A DNA stretch of 64,000 nt, taken from Levilactobacillus brevis (GTDB lineage Bacteria; Bacillota; Bacilli; Lactobacillales; Lactobacillaceae). Where the stretch lies: assembly GCA_003666485.1 (NCBI GenBank), contig CP032931.1:62001-126000 (forward strand). The letters run 5' to 3'. The first letter of the stretch is position 1, and each line of letters starts with the position of its first letter. The notes under the pieces are model-generated. The model had not been told where the DNA came from, did not search any database, and saw only the letters and a list, made by a program, of their open reading frames with translations. Positions 62,574 to 64,000 of the stretch are shown here, in pieces. The position numbers and the translations under genes are program-made.

Positions 62574-63011
62574 ATGAACATTAAAGAAGCTAGCGAAAAA
62601 ACGGGGGTCTCCTCCGCGGCCATTCGGTACTACGAAAAGGAATCCCTGATTCCCGCGATTGACCGGACCGCAGTGGGTAACCGCGACATCGATGACCGGA
62701 TCATTCGCCGCATTCGCTTCGTCACGCAAATGCGGGCGGCGGGGATGAGCATTGAAAATCTCCGGCGGTACATTGAGCTGTTTGACGCCCAAGAGGACAA
62801 TACCAAGGAACAAAAGGCGTTGTTAAAGGAACAACTGGCCGTCATGGAAGAAAAGCGCGACGACTTGCAGGCCGCCATTGACCATTTGAATTACAAACTC
62901 AACCACTTCCATGACCATATGGAATCAACGGAAGCGGAACTGCGGGAACTGGAGCGCCAACACGCGGACAAGGTGGCCAAGGAAGACCCGGCAGACGAAG
63001 ATAACTTTTAG
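62574..63011 (+). CDS. MerR family regulator
   Basis: 145 residues. MNIKEASEKTGVSSAAIRYYEKESLI as winged HTH, VTQMRAAGMSIENLRRYIELF, then a long coiled coil (80-140). Acidic C-terminus (DEDNF). It sits between two SDR-like genes, both with MerR-type promoters, and is cotranscribed with the first. A thiol- or aldehyde-type inducer is possible though no conserved Cys is present. Confidence 0.88.
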   Translation: MNIKEASEKTGVSSAAIRYYEKESLIPAIDRTAVGNRDIDDRIIRRIRFVTQMRAAGMSIENLRRYIELFDAQEDNTKEQKALLKEQLAVMEEKRDDLQAAIDHLNYKLNHFHDHMESTEAELRELERQHADKVAKEDPADEDNF

Positions 63012-63082
63012 ACGATTAAGACCAATAATTATCCAATTAGCGATTTAGCCAATAGCTAGATTGCTTTTTATTTTATAAAAAT

Positions 63083-63113
63083 TTGCCTTCGAGTTGACTC
63101 GAAGGGGTAAGCT
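63083..63113 (+). promoter_or_regulatory. MerR-type promoter of the second NAD(P)-binding gene
   Basis: TTGCCT (63083) and TAAGCT (63108), 19-bp spacer containing the perfect dyad CCTTCGAGTTGACTCGAAGG (63086-63105). Confidence 0.75.
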
Positions 63114-63139
63114 GATCCTATCAGAAAAGGAGCGATGAC

Positions 63140-63775
63140 ATGAAAGTGTTAATTTTAGGTGCATATGGTCAGATTGCCCGCTTGGTGCGCCAGCGGTTGT
63201 TGGCGGAAACGGACGTGCAGTTGACCCTCTATTTGCGCCGTGCTAATCGGTTGCAAGACGTTGATGCCACGCGAGAAACGGTCATTGAAGGTGACGTGAA
63301 CGATTACGCCATGTTGAAGGCTGCCATGGCCGATCAAGACCTCGTGTTAGCCGACTTGGGTGGGACGTTTGAACCCATGGCGAAGAATATCGTGCGCGCC
63401 ATGGAAGAAACTGGCGTGCAACGCTTACTGTATATCACGGGATTGGGGTTGTACCACGAATTGCCAGCGAAGTTTGACGCCTGGCTGGAACGGTCGATCG
63501 GGCATGCCGTCATGGAAGACACGCGGCGAGCAGCCAAACTGATCGAAGACTCGCCGCTTAATTACACGATCATTCGTGCCGGCTACATGACCAATAAGGA
63601 TGAAATTGATTACGAGCTAACGGAGAAGGGCGAAACGTTCAAGGGCACCACGATCTCACGGAAGAGCATTGCCGATCTGATCGTGAAGATTGCTAATCAT
63701 CCTACCCTGCACAGCCATAGTAGTCTAGGCATTGCCAAGGCGGGTACGGATGGCGATACGCCGGTGTATGCCTAG
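63140..63775 (+). CDS. NAD(P)H-binding atypical SDR, paralogue
   Basis: 211 residues. VLILGAYGQIARLVRQRLL, IEGDVND, ADLGGTF, and IIRAGYMTNKDEIDY; ends with the same AKAGT-D-TPVYA type tail as 61900. AAAGGAGCG precedes the ATG. Substrate unknown; regulated with the merR gene next to it. Confidence 0.85.
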   Translation: MKVLILGAYGQIARLVRQRLLAETDVQLTLYLRRANRLQDVDATRETVIEGDVNDYAMLKAAMADQDLVLADLGGTFEPMAKNIVRAMEETGVQRLLYITGLGLYHELPAKFDAWLERSIGHAVMEDTRRAAKLIEDSPLNYTIIRAGYMTNKDEIDYELTEKGETFKGTTISRKSIADLIVKIANHPTLHSHSSLGIAKAGTDGDTPVYA

Positions 63776-63832
63776 TTAAAGTTGGCAAGGCGGGGACGGT
63801 GAGTCCGCCAGATGAATTTGCGAGAACAACTA

Positions 63833-63876
63833 AAACGACCACCCAACAAGAAGATCCTTGCTGAGTGGCCGTTTTT
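63833..63876. terminator. Bidirectional terminator
   Basis: AAACGaCCAC and GTGGcCGTTTTT between convergent genes. Confidence 0.7.
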
Positions 63877-63879
63877 AAC

Positions 63880-64000
63880 TTAAGACTTCGGTGCTTTCGG
63901 ATGCGTGAACTTATGCTGGCGAAAGGCACAGAAACTGACGAACGAGAAAATGACGGCCAACGTTAGCGACCAGCCAAAGGCTCCCTGTGGTCGATTATAA
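63880..64000 (-). CDS. C-terminal end of a membrane protein (partial)
   Basis: The final 39 codons of a minus-strand gene that continues beyond the window edge: one hydrophobic helix (GWSLTLAVIFSFVSFCAF) followed by RQHKFTHPKAPKS and TAA. Possibly the last helix of a transporter; too short to name. Confidence 0.55.
   Translation of the reverse strand, partial: YNRPQGAFGWSLTLAVIFSFVSFCAFRQHKFTHPKAPKS

Overview
The window looks like chromosome from a plant- or ferment-associated Lactobacillaceae, most like Levilactobacillus. Pointers are a xylo-oligosaccharide uptake and beta-xylosidase locus, a cre site, a PyrR attenuator, LPXTG pili with sortases, DUF285/MucBP/DUF5776 surface proteins, WxL-like proteins, a water-forming-type NADH oxidase, and strong GGAGG ribosome binding sites. 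The species assignment is inference. No rRNA, tRNA or CRISPR array was seen.

Layout. 0-6.6 kb: a MerR/short-chain dehydrogenase pair, a Crp-type regulator, and a phloretin/diacetylphloroglucinol-hydrolase-type gene broken by two nested-in-series insertion sequences (IS1380 family, then IS256 family 19 bp further on). Removing both elements and one copy of each target duplication restores a 265-codon frame. 6.5-7.6 kb: two small secreted proteins, one with a nonsense mutation. 7.8-12.2 kb: AraC regulator, GPH symporter and GH43 enzyme (xylan side-chain/oligosaccharide use). 12.5-18.6 kb: pilus operon with two LPXTG pilins, a class C sortase and a class A-like sortase. 18.9-25.3 kb: two paralogous DUF285-MucBP-DUF5776 surface proteins, the second split by a second, almost identical IS256 copy. 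25.4-32.8 kb: small secreted proteins, a DUF2075 ATPase, decayed genes, an oxidoreductase, ArsR/DJ-1 and an acetyltransferase. 32.8-38 kb: NADH oxidase, EAL protein, ATPase, TetR/reductase. 38.2-44.3 kb: two WxL-like Ig-domain surface proteins alternating with small secreted proteins. 44.4-50.9 kb: an unknown repeat protein, a TetM-like GTPase, rsgA with a remarkable leader, and MarR/prolyl aminopeptidase. 51-55 kb: zeta-type toxin module, MFS transporter, pyrF-pyrE. 55.1-59.2 kb: XRE/ImmA-type module whose third (PIN) gene is cut off by an IS30 element, then a TnpB-only element. 59.2-64 kb: regulators paired with NAD(P)-binding proteins.

Most notable observations: (1) eight members of one family of small secreted proteins, carrying a P-x-x-L-R-G-T-W motif just after the signal peptide, in a single 64 kb window; (2) upstream of rsgA, a leader-peptide ORF (MSVGY) within a long nested stem whose 3' arm overlaps a terminator arm, a candidate translation-sensing attenuator; (3) a 16-bp parS-like palindrome placed directly after stop codons four times; (4) three MerR-type promoters with 19-bp spacers, all reading into NAD(P)-binding oxidoreductases; (5) base-exact reconstruction of two genes broken by insertion sequences.
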